This document shows positions 43,103-51,810 of a stretch of 64,000 nucleotides of DNA, one piece after another. The translations under genes were made by a program, and so were the position numbers. Source of the DNA: Alteromonas sp. M12 (GTDB lineage: Bacteria; Pseudomonadota; Gammaproteobacteria; Enterobacterales; Alteromonadaceae); the NCBI RefSeq assembly GCF_037478005.1, contig NZ_CP144164.1:124001-188000 (forward strand). The letters run 5' to 3'. Under the pieces are notes generated by a model. That model was not told the DNA's origin. It ran no database searches and was given only the letters and a program-made list of their open reading frames with translations. Within the stretch, counting starts at the first letter, position 1, and each line of letters begins with the position of its first letter.

Positions 43103-44629
43103 ATGACGAATGCAATACTAAACGACGGCGTTATTCCAGAACCGCAAACTCAAGCAGTACGCGATTTACTTGCGACAACACCTGATAAGCAGCTGTTCAT
43201 TAACGGAGAGTATTGCTCGCCTAAAAGTGGCCAGTATTTAGAAACCTGCGATCCTGCTACGGGTAAAATCATAGCGCGCATCGCCAATGCGAATCAGACT
43301 GATGTGGATAATGCGGTCGCCGCTGCACAACAAGCATTAAAGGGTCCTTGGGCAACGATGACACCTATGGAGCGCAGCATGATTCTAAATCGTATCGCTG
43401 ATTTAGTTGATCTGCATATGGATGAATTATGCGAATTAGAGGTGCTTGACCAAGGTAAGCCATGGTTTGTGGCACGTTGGGCGGAAGTGCCAGCTGTTGC
43501 GGGACAGTTTCGCTTTTTTGCCGGACAAGCACTGACCCTTGATGGCAATACGTTGAACCCATCAGTGAATTACCAACCTGAAGGTAAACAAGTTCATGCC
43601 TGGACTGTGCGCGAACCTGTGGGAGTGGTCGCTGCCATTACCCCTTGGAATTCACCGTTAATTCTTACTGCCATGAAGTTAGCTCCAGCGCTCGCCGCAG
43701 GCTGCACCATAGTGCATAAACCCGCAGAACTAACTTCGCTCACAGCATTACGTTTGGCCGAGTTAATTACTGAAGCGGGCGTACCACCTGGGGTAATGAA
43801 TGTTGTGACCGGTGACGGTGCGCAGTGTGGAAGTGTGTTAGCCAGTCATGCGGGTGTGGATAAAGTGGCTTTTACAGGTTCAACAGCTACTGGTCGCGCA
43901 ATAGTCGAAGCCAGTAAGCAAAATTTAACCCGTGTTACGCTAGAGCTAGGTGGTAAATCGCCAGCCATTGTACTCCCAGATGCTGACTTAGATTTAGCTA
44001 TTCCAGGCATTGCCAATGGTATCTTTTTCAATGGCGGTCAAGTGTGTGTGGCGAATTCGCGAACCTATATCCATCGTTCTATTTTCGACAAAGTTGTTGA
44101 AGGTATTGCAGCTTATGGAGCAGGTTTGAAAGTAGGGCATGGGTTAAACCAAGATACGCAAATGGGACCTGTTGTTTCTGCTCAACAAGCGCAAAAAATT
44201 GAGCAGTATATTAAAGGGGCGAAAGCTGAAGGTGCGACTATTTTAACCGGTGGTGAACGTTTCGGCAGTGCTGGGACTTTTATACAGCCCACTGTGGTTA
44301 CAGGTACAAGCACCACCAGTCCTATTCATTGCCAAGAAGTCTTTGGTCCGGTAATTGTTGCAGAACCTTATGATGACATTAACGAAGCGTTGCAGTGGAG
44401 TAATGACAATGAATATGGTTTAGCGGCGAGTGTTTGGACTGAAAATTTATCGACTGCTCATCGTTTGTCTCGTCAGATACAAGCCGGAACCGTTTGGATT
44501 AATACCCATTCTATGTTTGACCCAGCGATGCCTATCGGTGGAATGAAAAACTCTGGTTATGGTCGTGACAGCGGCAAGCAAGCCATGGATAACTATTTGG
44601 AGTGGAAAACGGTGTGCGCCGTTTTGTAG
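43103..44629 (+). CDS. NAD(P)-dependent aldehyde dehydrogenase
   Basis: 508 aa, usual length. The catalytic Cys lies in FFNGGQVCVANSRTY and the general-base Glu in VTLELGGKSPAIVLPD. The NAD-binding FTGSTATGRAIVEASK and the C-terminal MPIGGMKNSGYGRDSG fit the phenylacetaldehyde/betaine/gamma-aminobutyraldehyde group. It would oxidise an aldehyde product of the operon to an acid. Last gene of the four-gene operon, ended by a strong terminator. AAGGAG site. Confidence 0.92.
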   Translation: MTNAILNDGVIPEPQTQAVRDLLATTPDKQLFINGEYCSPKSGQYLETCDPATGKIIARIANANQTDVDNAVAAAQQALKGPWATMTPMERSMILNRIADLVDLHMDELCELEVLDQGKPWFVARWAEVPAVAGQFRFFAGQALTLDGNTLNPSVNYQPEGKQVHAWTVREPVGVVAAITPWNSPLILTAMKLAPALAAGCTIVHKPAELTSLTALRLAELITEAGVPPGVMNVVTGDGAQCGSVLASHAGVDKVAFTGSTATGRAIVEASKQNLTRVTLELGGKSPAIVLPDADLDLAIPGIANGIFFNGGQVCVANSRTYIHRSIFDKVVEGIAAYGAGLKVGHGLNQDTQMGPVVSAQQAQKIEQYIKGAKAEGATILTGGERFGSAGTFIQPTVVTGTSTTSPIHCQEVFGPVIVAEPYDDINEALQWSNDNEYGLAASVWTENLSTAHRLSRQIQAGTVWINTHSMFDPAMPIGGMKNSGYGRDSGKQAMDNYLEWKTVCAVL

Positions 44630-44657
44630 TGTTAATTTACACTCTGTAGTAAATCAG

Positions 44658-44692
44658 AAAGCGGATATTGATGTTTCAATATCCGCTTTTTT
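44658..44692 (+). terminator. Terminator after the aldehyde dehydrogenase
   Basis: A 14-bp perfect stem, AAAGCGGATATTGA (44658-44671)/TCAATATCCGCTTT (44676-44689), with a 4-nt loop and six T to 44692. A second, imperfect CTAGC...GCTAG hairpin at 44699-44722 may serve leuD on the other strand. Confidence 0.93.
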
Positions 44693-44737
44693 AATTGCCC
44701 TAGCATCTGTGATAGACGCTAGGTTAATTGATTGTTG

Positions 44738-45379
44738 TTAGTTGCTAAACAACCATTTTTCAGTGGTTTTCAATTGGTCTTCAAAACCTTGGATGGCACC
44801 TTTTTGCAGCAGGGTTATTGATATTTCATCGTGCCCTTGTAACAAATTTTGGCGTCTAGATTCATCAACAGTAAATGACCAACTGTGCTCAGTTCCATAA
44901 CTCACTTTACAATTTTCTAAGTCAACAGTAAGTTGAATTGCGTCATGTTGTGCCGTTAGCTTGAATAACTTATCAACTACATCTGAAGGTAAAACAACGG
45001 GTAATACGCCGTTTTTGAAACAGTTGTTATAGAAGATGTCAGCGAAGCTAGGCGCAATTACCGCCTTGATTCCATAACCTTTTAACGCCCAAACTGCGTG
45101 CTCTCTGCTTGAACCACAACCAAAGTTTTCCCGCGCAATAAGAATGCTGGCATCAGTATATAGAGGGTTGTTCAAAACAAAGTCTGGGTTAGGTCTGCGG
45201 GTTTTAGTGTCTGTCCTGACATCACCAGGATCTAAATAACGTAAATCATCAAATAACCAATCGCCAAAGCCAAATTTACTAATCGACTTTAAATATTGTT
45301 TTGGCAGGATTGCATCAGTATCGACGTTGCTGCGATCAAAAGGTAAAACAGTACCTGTGTGAGATAAGAATTTTTCCAT
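44738..45379 (-). CDS. leuD: 3-isopropylmalate dehydratase small subunit
   Basis: 213 aa. VDTDAILPKQYLKSI and ENFGCGSSREHAVWAL are the standard LeuD motifs. The sequence is closer to gammaproteobacterial biosynthetic LeuD than is the copy at 11194. It overlaps the large subunit by one base (TAATG). LeuA and LeuB are not beside it, unlike the usual leuABCD, so it could be biosynthetic but relocated, or be used for another 2-substituted malate. Confidence 0.88.
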   Translation of the reverse strand: MEKFLSHTGTVLPFDRSNVDTDAILPKQYLKSISKFGFGDWLFDDLRYLDPGDVRTDTKTRRPNPDFVLNNPLYTDASILIARENFGCGSSREHAVWALKGYGIKAVIAPSFADIFYNNCFKNGVLPVVLPSDVVDKLFKLTAQHDAIQLTVDLENCKVSYGTEHSWSFTVDESRRQNLLQGHDEISITLLQKGAIQGFEDQLKTTEKWLFSN

Positions 45380-46806
45380 TATTGGACTCCACCTTCAGTG
45401 ATATCGACAAAATGACCAGCAATAGCTGCAGCCGCAGCCATCGACGGGCTTACAAGGTGGGTTCGTCCACCACTGCCTTGACGTCCCTCAAAATTACGAT
45501 TTGAGGTAGAAGCGCAATGTTCTCCCGTCATTAAACGATCGGCATTCATCGCTAAGCACATAGAACAGCCAGGCTCACGCCATTCGAAACCGGCAGCCAG
45601 AATGATTTTGTCTAAACCTTCAGCTTCAGCTTGTTGTTTGACTAAACCAGATCCAGGTACCACCAAAGCTTGTTTGATTGTTTTGGCAACCTGCTTACCT
45701 TCAACTACTTGCGCAACAGCGCGAATATCTTCGATGCGAGAGTTGGTACAAGAACCAATAAAAACACGATCTAAGTTAATATCAGTTATTGGTTGTCCGG
45801 CGCTTAATCCCATGTAATCAAGGGCTTTTTGATAGTCTTCAGATTTCCCTTTGAACAGGTTTGGGTTGGGGATTAACTGATCCACAGATATCACCATCTC
45901 TGGTGACGTTCCCCAACTTACTTGCGGTTTTATATCTTGCGCATTAAATTGAAATTCCACATCAAATTTGGCATCTACATCACTATGCAATTCTCGCCAC
46001 ATAGTCGTCGCTTCTTGCCATTGTTCGTTTTTAGGCGCAAAAGGACGACCTTCAATGTAATCCTCGGTAACCTGATCATAAGCAACTAGTCCCGCTCGAG
46101 CGCCAGCTTCGATGGCCATGTTGCATACTGTCATGCGGCCTTCCATGCTTAAGCCGCGGATGGTTGAACCAGCAAACTCTATGGTAAATCCAGTGCCAGC
46201 GGCAGTGCCTATTTTACCAATAACATAAAGCACAACGTCTTTGGCAGTAACACCTGGATGCAGTTCACCGTTTACTTCTACCAGCATATTTTTGGCTTTG
46301 CGTTGCAGTAAACATTGGGTGGCTAATACGTGCTCGACTTCGGACGTACCTATACCCACTCCCAATGCGGCAAATGCACCATGAGTTGCGGTGTGAGAAT
46401 CGCCACAGACTATTGTCATGCCAGGCAGTGTTAGCCCTTGTTCTGGCGAGATGACATGCACTATTCCTTGACGTATATCCTTAAGATCAAATTGCTGAAT
46501 ATTGAAGTCATGGCAGTTATCATCAAGGGTTTTTACTTGGATTCGCGATATGTCATCGGCAATACCTTCGATGCCTTCTTCGCGACCAGTGGTAGGTACA
46601 TTATGATCTGGTGTAGCAATAACTGAGTCACGACGCCATGGTTGCCGGTTTGCTGCGCGCAATCCTTCAAAAGCCTGGGCTGAGGAAACCTCATGTACTA
46701 TGTGCCTGTCTATGTATATCAACGACATGCCATCTTCAGAAGTCGTTATACAGCGACGTTCCCAAAGTTTGTCGTAAAGGGTTTTAGGGTTATCTTGTTT
46801 AACCAT
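45379..46806 (-). CDS. leuC: 3-isopropylmalate dehydratase large subunit
   Basis: 475 aa. It carries [29 protein letters not shown] and the canonical GCSMCLAMN after the iron-sulphur cysteines, so it fits true LeuC, which interconverts 2- and 3-isopropylmalate with LeuD. This differs from the copy at 9782 (GCSMCFYAG). A GGAG site precedes the ATG. There is a 626-base region upstream with an Fnr-like box and a broken short frame. No leuA/leuB in the window. Confidence 0.9.
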   Translation of the reverse strand: MVKQDNPKTLYDKLWERRCITTSEDGMSLIYIDRHIVHEVSSAQAFEGLRAANRQPWRRDSVIATPDHNVPTTGREEGIEGIADDISRIQVKTLDDNCHDFNIQQFDLKDIRQGIVHVISPEQGLTLPGMTIVCGDSHTATHGAFAALGVGIGTSEVEHVLATQCLLQRKAKNMLVEVNGELHPGVTAKDVVLYVIGKIGTAAGTGFTIEFAGSTIRGLSMEGRMTVCNMAIEAGARAGLVAYDQVTEDYIEGRPFAPKNEQWQEATTMWRELHSDVDAKFDVEFQFNAQDIKPQVSWGTSPEMVISVDQLIPNPNLFKGKSEDYQKALDYMGLSAGQPITDINLDRVFIGSCTNSRIEDIRAVAQVVEGKQVAKTIKQALVVPGSGLVKQQAEAEGLDKIILAAGFEWREPGCSMCLAMNADRLMTGEHCASTSNRNFEGRQGSGGRTHLVSPSMAAAAAIAGHFVDITEGGVQ

Positions 46807-47432
46807 TTAATCTATTCTCCGGATTTCGTTTACTGGCAATTTGCATTTAAATGACTGAAACCAACCGCCGGTTTTGCAGCCATGCTTGATTTGATTTTAT
46901 CTTTTCGTTACCTAACTTTAAGCGTGTTGGAATGCAGGCGTAATAGATGCTCGAAGATGGATTTCTTCTATGCAACGGGCTTCAATTTCGTCAATACTGT
47001 CACCGTGATTGGATAGTGAAATTTGGCCACCTTATTCACAAAGCGTTTCTCGTACTGTTGCTATGGCGTTTAAATCATCCTTGTTGTCAGAAATGCCAAC
47101 AGCTAAAAGATGAGTCATCTTTTCATTCCCTCAGGTTTACTAAACTCAGGTTTTTAATTTATCTGGTTTATTGCTATCTGGTGTTAACTCGCTAAACACG
47201 CCATGCATATTTGTAACGATGGATATTTGCGAACTAGAGTAGCGGGCGTTGTTTTTCACGCAATGACAAATATCAATGTTGAAACACTTTCATCTGGTAA
47301 ATCTGTGTTGGGGTATTGCTTGCTAACTAGGTTTTTGGATTCGAGAAGTGGTTTTAAGTGAACAATAAACGATATTGAGTGTATGGAAGCCTGATTTAGA
47401 TGATAAAAATCAGGCTTTTATTTTGATTTGTT
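46807..47432 (-). promoter_or_regulatory. Long leuC upstream region
   Basis: 626 bases with no intact gene on either strand. It contains a short interrupted minus-strand frame (see separate entry), an odd palindrome AACCG-C-CGGTT near 46865, and ATGACAAATATCAA at 47263-47276, an Fnr-type near match. No leucine-rich leader peptide for leu attenuation is seen. Confidence 0.45.
46918..47118 (-). pseudogene. Possible remnant of a small gene with one in-frame stop
   Basis: From ATG 47118 the minus strand reads 28 codons to a TAA, then in the same frame 37 more codons to a second stop. Both parts have coding-like composition (MTHLLAVGISDNKDDLNA; GGQISLSNHGDSIDEIEARC). A GAGG lies about 12 nt upstream of the ATG, and an Fnr-like box about 145 nt upstream. 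The family is not recognised. It may be a decayed gene, two short peptides, or chance. Confidence 0.3.
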
Positions 47433-48320
47433 CTATTTTCTGCTTAGGGCAGTGGGTCCTTCAGTAGAAAGTAATGAGGTTAGTTGCTCTATCCCGTCAG
47501 ATTGTGCGAAAAAGTAGCCATTAATCATTAATTCAGAAATTTTACTGACTTGCGTAAGTTCGGCTAGTTGTTTTGGACCAGGTAACTCTGGACGACAAAT
47601 GGCACCTCCAAAATAGTGATCCACATCATCTAGCACCAGTGCGTAATGGTCGTTTGTCGATGCCGCCATCTCATAAGCATCAAGATGCGCTGACCAGTCT
47701 AACGAGGCACCCATTGGAATGTCATTAGTGCCGGTTTGAATTAAAGCTGGGACGGCTAAGCCAGAAAAACCTTGTTTATCAATTAATCCAGGCATCGCTG
47801 GTGGAGGAGAATAGGCTAATACCAATGCCACACGAGGGTCTGCTTGTGATGCATTCATGCCGTCTGGAATAGTAGCGTTTACGCCACCTTTTACTAACGC
47901 AGTTAATGCGCCATAGCTATGACCTGCGGCAATATAACGATCACCGCCATAGGTATCAGCCAATAATTGCATGTCTTCAAGTCGAGCTCGCCAAGACATA
48001 CTGCGTTCAAATTTGTCACGCAAAGGGTGATCTGTTGAATCCATATGTAATGCACTATACACAGTGAAACCTTGTTCTATCCATGGTTCGATTAACGGAT
48101 CATATTTCCAAGGGGCAGACAATGCGCCATGAGAAAATAGTATTACTCCTTTTTGTTCGCCTTTAGCCTGCCACTTCCAAACGGAAACTTCTCTATCATT
48201 TACTTTTAATGTTGTTGTCTGCGCTTCAAGCGCTAGAACCTGTGTACACAACGAGAACAGTATCGTTAGTGCAAATAACAGCCGATTAAATATCCGTTGT
48301 TTGTGGGGGGGAAAAAACAT
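47433..48320 (-). CDS. Exported alpha/beta hydrolase (dienelactone-hydrolase/PAF-acetylhydrolase-like)
   Basis: 295 aa. A hydrophobic N-terminus (LLFALTILFSLCTQVLA) is a signal peptide. The oxyanion motif ILFSHGALSAPWKYDP, the nucleophile elbow AAGHSYGALTAL and acid and His candidates in IQTGTNDIPMG and LDDVDHYFGG complete the triad. It has no lipobox. Likely an esterase or lactonase acting in the periplasm or outside. It shares its promoter region with the divergent hydrolase at 48674, with two Fnr-type boxes between them. Confidence 0.82.
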   Translation of the reverse strand: MFFPPHKQRIFNRLLFALTILFSLCTQVLALEAQTTTLKVNDREVSVWKWQAKGEQKGVILFSHGALSAPWKYDPLIEPWIEQGFTVYSALHMDSTDHPLRDKFERSMSWRARLEDMQLLADTYGGDRYIAAGHSYGALTALVKGGVNATIPDGMNASQADPRVALVLAYSPPPAMPGLIDKQGFSGLAVPALIQTGTNDIPMGASLDWSAHLDAYEMAASTNDHYALVLDDVDHYFGGAICRPELPGPKQLAELTQVSKISELMINGYFFAQSDGIEQLTSLLSTEGPTALSRK

Positions 48321-48399
48321 TTTATATACTCCTGTCAGCAGTTCTAGTTTAACGATACGAGTGATTACCTAGGTATATCACTCTTATATCTTGAATAAT

Positions 48400-48503
48400 T
48401 TGATAACTGTCAAATCATTCAACAACAAGCCTAAATAAACGTATTTTTTGGTGCTTATATACTGATTTAACATCAAAAAAATCTGATTATTGACATTTGT
48501 TAA
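48400..48503. promoter_or_regulatory. Two Fnr-type boxes between divergent exported hydrolases
   Basis: TTGATAACTGTCAA (48400-48413) is an exact TTGAY-N4-RTCAA site, 80 nt before the minus-strand start. TTGACATTTGTTAA (48490-48503) is identical to the reverse complement of the box at 31212. The whole gap (48321-48673) holds no gene. Confidence 0.6.
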
Positions 48504-48673
48504 TGCATGGGTGGTTTTCTGCAGTTAAGTTAAGCTCTTAGGCTATCAAATAGAGCACTATTTCATAGGCGATAAAAGCATATTACCCAGCCCCCAAGTC
48601 TTCAAACCACAGGGTTTTCGATAACAAGGACAGGTAAATTTGAGCTATCAAAAGAATAAAAGAGGAATAATAA

Positions 48674-49684
48674 ATGGAAATTAGCAACAAGATAATAGTC
48701 GCAGTACTAAGTGCCACCTTGTACTTAGTCAATATACCCTCTGCATTTAGTCACAGTGATGAAAACGCAACTGAAACTCATACAACTCGCACGTTATCCA
48801 TGGATGATGTTAGAGCAAAGTATGCTGATAGTAACTCGAAATTTGTTGATTTGGACGGTATCAATGTTCATTACAAAGACGAAGGGAAAGGCCCCGTTAT
48901 ACTGCTTGTCCACGGAACATTAGGCGATTTATTTGATTGGGATGTTTGGACGCAGGAGCTATTGAAATCTGGTTTCCGTGTAGTTCGTTTTGATATTCCT
49001 GGATTTGGTTTGTCGGGCAATATTGCTAATGGTAACTATTCCGTTGATCGCACCCACACCCTGATTGATAGCTTAATGGACCATGTTGGCGCAGAGAAAT
49101 TTGGCATAGCTGGTATCTCTTATGGTGGGATGGTTGTTTTTCGATATGCCGCAACCCGCACCGATAGAGTAACGTCCATGGTACTTATCAATTCTGCAGG
49201 TATTCAGACCGCTAATGCAGTTAAGAGAAAACCAAAAACTCCGGGTGAAAAACCCAAACGTACTAGTATCTTTATGTACTCACCGGTGGTTGAAAAAGAT
49301 GACATAGTCTCTTTTTACGACAACTATATTAATGACAAAAGTAAAGTTACGCCTGAATTTGTACAACGGAAATTGGACTTTTTGAATATTCAAGAGCGCG
49401 ATAAAACATCCATCGCAACCTTTAAACTTTATGAAAAAGGCGATCCGCAAAGAGTCTTATCCCATGTAAAAGCCCCAAGCTTGATAATGTGGGGAACGGC
49501 AAATAAAGCGTTAGATACAAAAACCGCTAGTGCATTTATTGATGCTTTACCTAATGCGTGTTTAACCAAGTTAGTTACTTTTGAAAGTGGCGGTCACTAT
49601 ATTAATATTGAACGTCCAATCGAAACAGTAAAAGTTGCTCAGTCTTTTTTCCTAGATCTGAAAAGCGCCAAACTTTGTAAGTAG
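48674..49684 (+). CDS. Exported alpha/beta hydrolase
   Basis: 336 aa with signal peptide (to about SAFSHS). Oxyanion region LLVHGTLGDLFDWDVW, nucleophile elbow AGISYGGMVVFRY (Ser about 148), catalytic His in ESGGHYINIERP. The usual acid position reads WGTANKALD, with Asn where most relatives have Asp; the Asp three residues later might substitute. The fold resembles epoxide hydrolases and C-C hydrolases. Strong AGAGGAATAATAA site. Ended by a terminator shared with the PHB depolymerase. Confidence 0.82.
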   Translation: MEISNKIIVAVLSATLYLVNIPSAFSHSDENATETHTTRTLSMDDVRAKYADSNSKFVDLDGINVHYKDEGKGPVILLVHGTLGDLFDWDVWTQELLKSGFRVVRFDIPGFGLSGNIANGNYSVDRTHTLIDSLMDHVGAEKFGIAGISYGGMVVFRYAATRTDRVTSMVLINSAGIQTANAVKRKPKTPGEKPKRTSIFMYSPVVEKDDIVSFYDNYINDKSKVTPEFVQRKLDFLNIQERDKTSIATFKLYEKGDPQRVLSHVKAPSLIMWGTANKALDTKTASAFIDALPNACLTKLVTFESGGHYINIERPIETVKVAQSFFLDLKSAKLCK

Positions 49685-49704
49685 CCATCGCTTTGCATCA
49701 AACT

Positions 49705-49742
49705 AAACTGTCGGTGAGCGAAAGGCTCAGCGACAGTTTTTT
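49705..49742. terminator. Bidirectional terminator
   Basis: AAACTGTCG (49705-49713) and CGACAGTTT (49731-49739) form the outer stem, with an inner GAGC/GCTC pairing and a T-run to 49742. It lies between convergent genes. Confidence 0.88.
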
Positions 49743-49752
49743 ATGTAAATGA

Positions 49753-51675
49753 CTACTGAGGACAAGAACCCAGATGCCAGTTCTGTGCATCTATACTGTA
49801 TAAACTGGTATTTCCCCATGTAGAGCCAGTCAGTGCTTCATCGCTACCTTGCGCAAAATAGCTAGGTGCGTACGGATTACCTGAGCTATAAGCCCTGCCT
49901 GCAGTCTTATGGTAATAATTGTAAGTAGTGAATTGCTCACAAGTTGGTTCGTCGTCACCATTTCCACCGCCATCATTATTGCCACCGCCATCATCATTTG
50001 AAGTACTGCATGCCTGAACTGGTCCAGTACAACTGGCGTCATCATCTTGCCACTGACATTGCTGTGCTGAAGCGGTTATTTCATTAAGTTTAAATGCATT
50101 GGTACTGTATTCTAAATAGCAATTTGCATAATTTGTGTAGTTTAATCGGCCAGCGTTTATATGTTGATCTAATGTGGCTGTTTGGCCAGCATCAATGCTG
50201 AAACTGACAGTATCCGTTGCTTGTAAGTTTGTAGAATCGGTGGCCACAATAGTGGCACTTTGCTGACCTCCGGCTAAACTGCATGCCTGAGCACTAAAGG
50301 TGTTCCCTTGCAATTGAGCCGTTTCATTTCCAGTTGAGAAGCTGACAATTACACTACTTAAATTCTGATTAACGTCTACCACTTCGCCAGAAACCGTGGC
50401 GCATTGATTATTCACAGTGGCAATAATTTCAGTTAAAACAGGAGCTGTAGCGGGGGGCGCAGGTCCAATTCTAACGGTACTCGAAGTCGCCTCAGATTGC
50501 GCTCCTAGGTTATCTGTCGCAACGGCCGTCACCAGATATAGCTCATCTGCAAGGCTGGCGCTTGAAATAGAAAAGCTGTTATTAGAGAAGGTTTGAGTAC
50601 TGCTAGAATAATTATTCCCAACCGAATCTTCTATCTCGAAATCAACCTGTATCACCTGTCCATCAGGGTCACTGACTGTGCCGGTAATCAGAATTGTTCC
50701 GCTATTTTCCTGAGTATTTAAGGAATCTACCACAGGCGCTAAATTGCGGCTTACTCGCTGATTGTTGTCAGCAAAAAATTGTCCTAAATACATCGCATAG
50801 TTAATGCCTGCGCCACTGATATAAGAGCCACTCGCTCCTTGGCCTCCAGACCAAGAGTGGTCAACCCCATTTAACCACAACATTGAAACCCGGTTGTCTT
50901 GCCATAAAGTTTCATCGGCGGTTCTGCCGGCTAGGGTAATCTGTTGGCTGCTAGGGATTTGTTGTACGCCATAAACAGCGGCCATTCCTTGTGCATTTTG
51001 TTGGTTGTAACAGGTGTCAACCGTGGTGTCAGCATCTCCATGTGCTATTGACGCAATCTGTGTATCGAAATGAGAAGCAAAAGCGCCAGCATAAGTTTGG
51101 CAGCGACTGGCTACATTGGCCGACTCGCAACTTCCTAGTGCGCCACTGGAACTTGTGCCAATACTGGGGCCCGCGCTAATCCCCATTCCTGCAAAAATAT
51201 CTGGGGCTAAACACGCTGTCGTATTCGCAAATGATGCCCCTGAAGAAAGTCCTGAAATATATACCTGATCATCATCAATGTTATAAGTAGGGTCACTGCG
51301 CAATGCTGTGGCTAGATTAATTAGGTTTTGATAATCAGCGGCAGTTCTTGACTTGGTCCCTTGCCAATATGACCAGCAACCAAAACCTGCTTTATTCATG
51401 GCGTTGGGCACAGCAACTACCATTCCATAAGCCTCAGCTGCTTGTTCCAAGTTTGCATTTAAATAAGTATCTATTGACTGAGTGCAGCCATGCAAAACTA
51501 ACAACAATGCTCGTCCTTGACCCACGGAAGAGATGCTATCGGGGGTATAGATATGTACCTGACTAAACCCACCTACAGATTGATTATTTTGCCAACTACC
51601 GGCATTGGCACCTGAGGACAAGATTAATGTAAGCCAAAATAATCCATTCAGGATTCGAATATTTTTTAATAACAT
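49753..51675 (-). CDS. Secreted PHB-depolymerase-family esterase with C-terminal modules
   Basis: 640 aa from ATG 51675, chosen because AAAAAAGGTAA precedes it and a signal peptide (LFWLTLILSSGANAG) follows at once; an upstream start adds 28 residues. The catalytic domain (about 30-320) has LLLVLHGCTQS, the lipase box ISGLSSGASFA and VSMLWLNGVDHSWSGG. Ig-like repeats follow, then a Gly/Asp-rich linker near 580, then a Cys-containing C-terminal module with AGRAYSSGNPYAPSYFA, probably for substrate binding. It cleaves poly-3-hydroxybutyrate or related polyesters outside the cell. Acetyl-xylan or feruloyl esterases share this fold. Confidence 0.87.
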   Translation of the reverse strand: MLLKNIRILNGLFWLTLILSSGANAGSWQNNQSVGGFSQVHIYTPDSISSVGQGRALLLVLHGCTQSIDTYLNANLEQAAEAYGMVVAVPNAMNKAGFGCWSYWQGTKSRTAADYQNLINLATALRSDPTYNIDDDQVYISGLSSGASFANTTACLAPDIFAGMGISAGPSIGTSSSGALGSCESANVASRCQTYAGAFASHFDTQIASIAHGDADTTVDTCYNQQNAQGMAAVYGVQQIPSSQQITLAGRTADETLWQDNRVSMLWLNGVDHSWSGGQGASGSYISGAGINYAMYLGQFFADNNQRVSRNLAPVVDSLNTQENSGTILITGTVSDPDGQVIQVDFEIEDSVGNNYSSSTQTFSNNSFSISSASLADELYLVTAVATDNLGAQSEATSSTVRIGPAPPATAPVLTEIIATVNNQCATVSGEVVDVNQNLSSVIVSFSTGNETAQLQGNTFSAQACSLAGGQQSATIVATDSTNLQATDTVSFSIDAGQTATLDQHINAGRLNYTNYANCYLEYSTNAFKLNEITASAQQCQWQDDDASCTGPVQACSTSNDDGGGNNDGGGNGDDEPTCEQFTTYNYYHKTAGRAYSSGNPYAPSYFAQGSDEALTGSTWGNTSLYSIDAQNWHLGSCPQ

Positions 51676-51810
51676 GTGTTTACCTTTTTTGTTAAAAAAA
51701 TGTAAACGTAGCTTAGGGGCTTGTTTGAAATTTCGCCTTAGTACTTTAGTACAGCGCAAATCTCAGCAGTCAAATCACTCAGTAAATAACTACTCAGCGG
51801 CTTTGAAAAA

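Noticed and set aside
40208..44629. Vitamin B6 degradation operon
   Set aside because: The FAD monooxygenase could resemble MHPCO, but the expected amide hydrolase, dehydrogenases and pyridoxal-oxidising genes are not seen.
46947..47195. 82-codon plus-strand frame upstream of leuC
   Set aside because: It is rich in Leu, Cys and His without a ribosome site; the minus strand reads more like coding sequence here.
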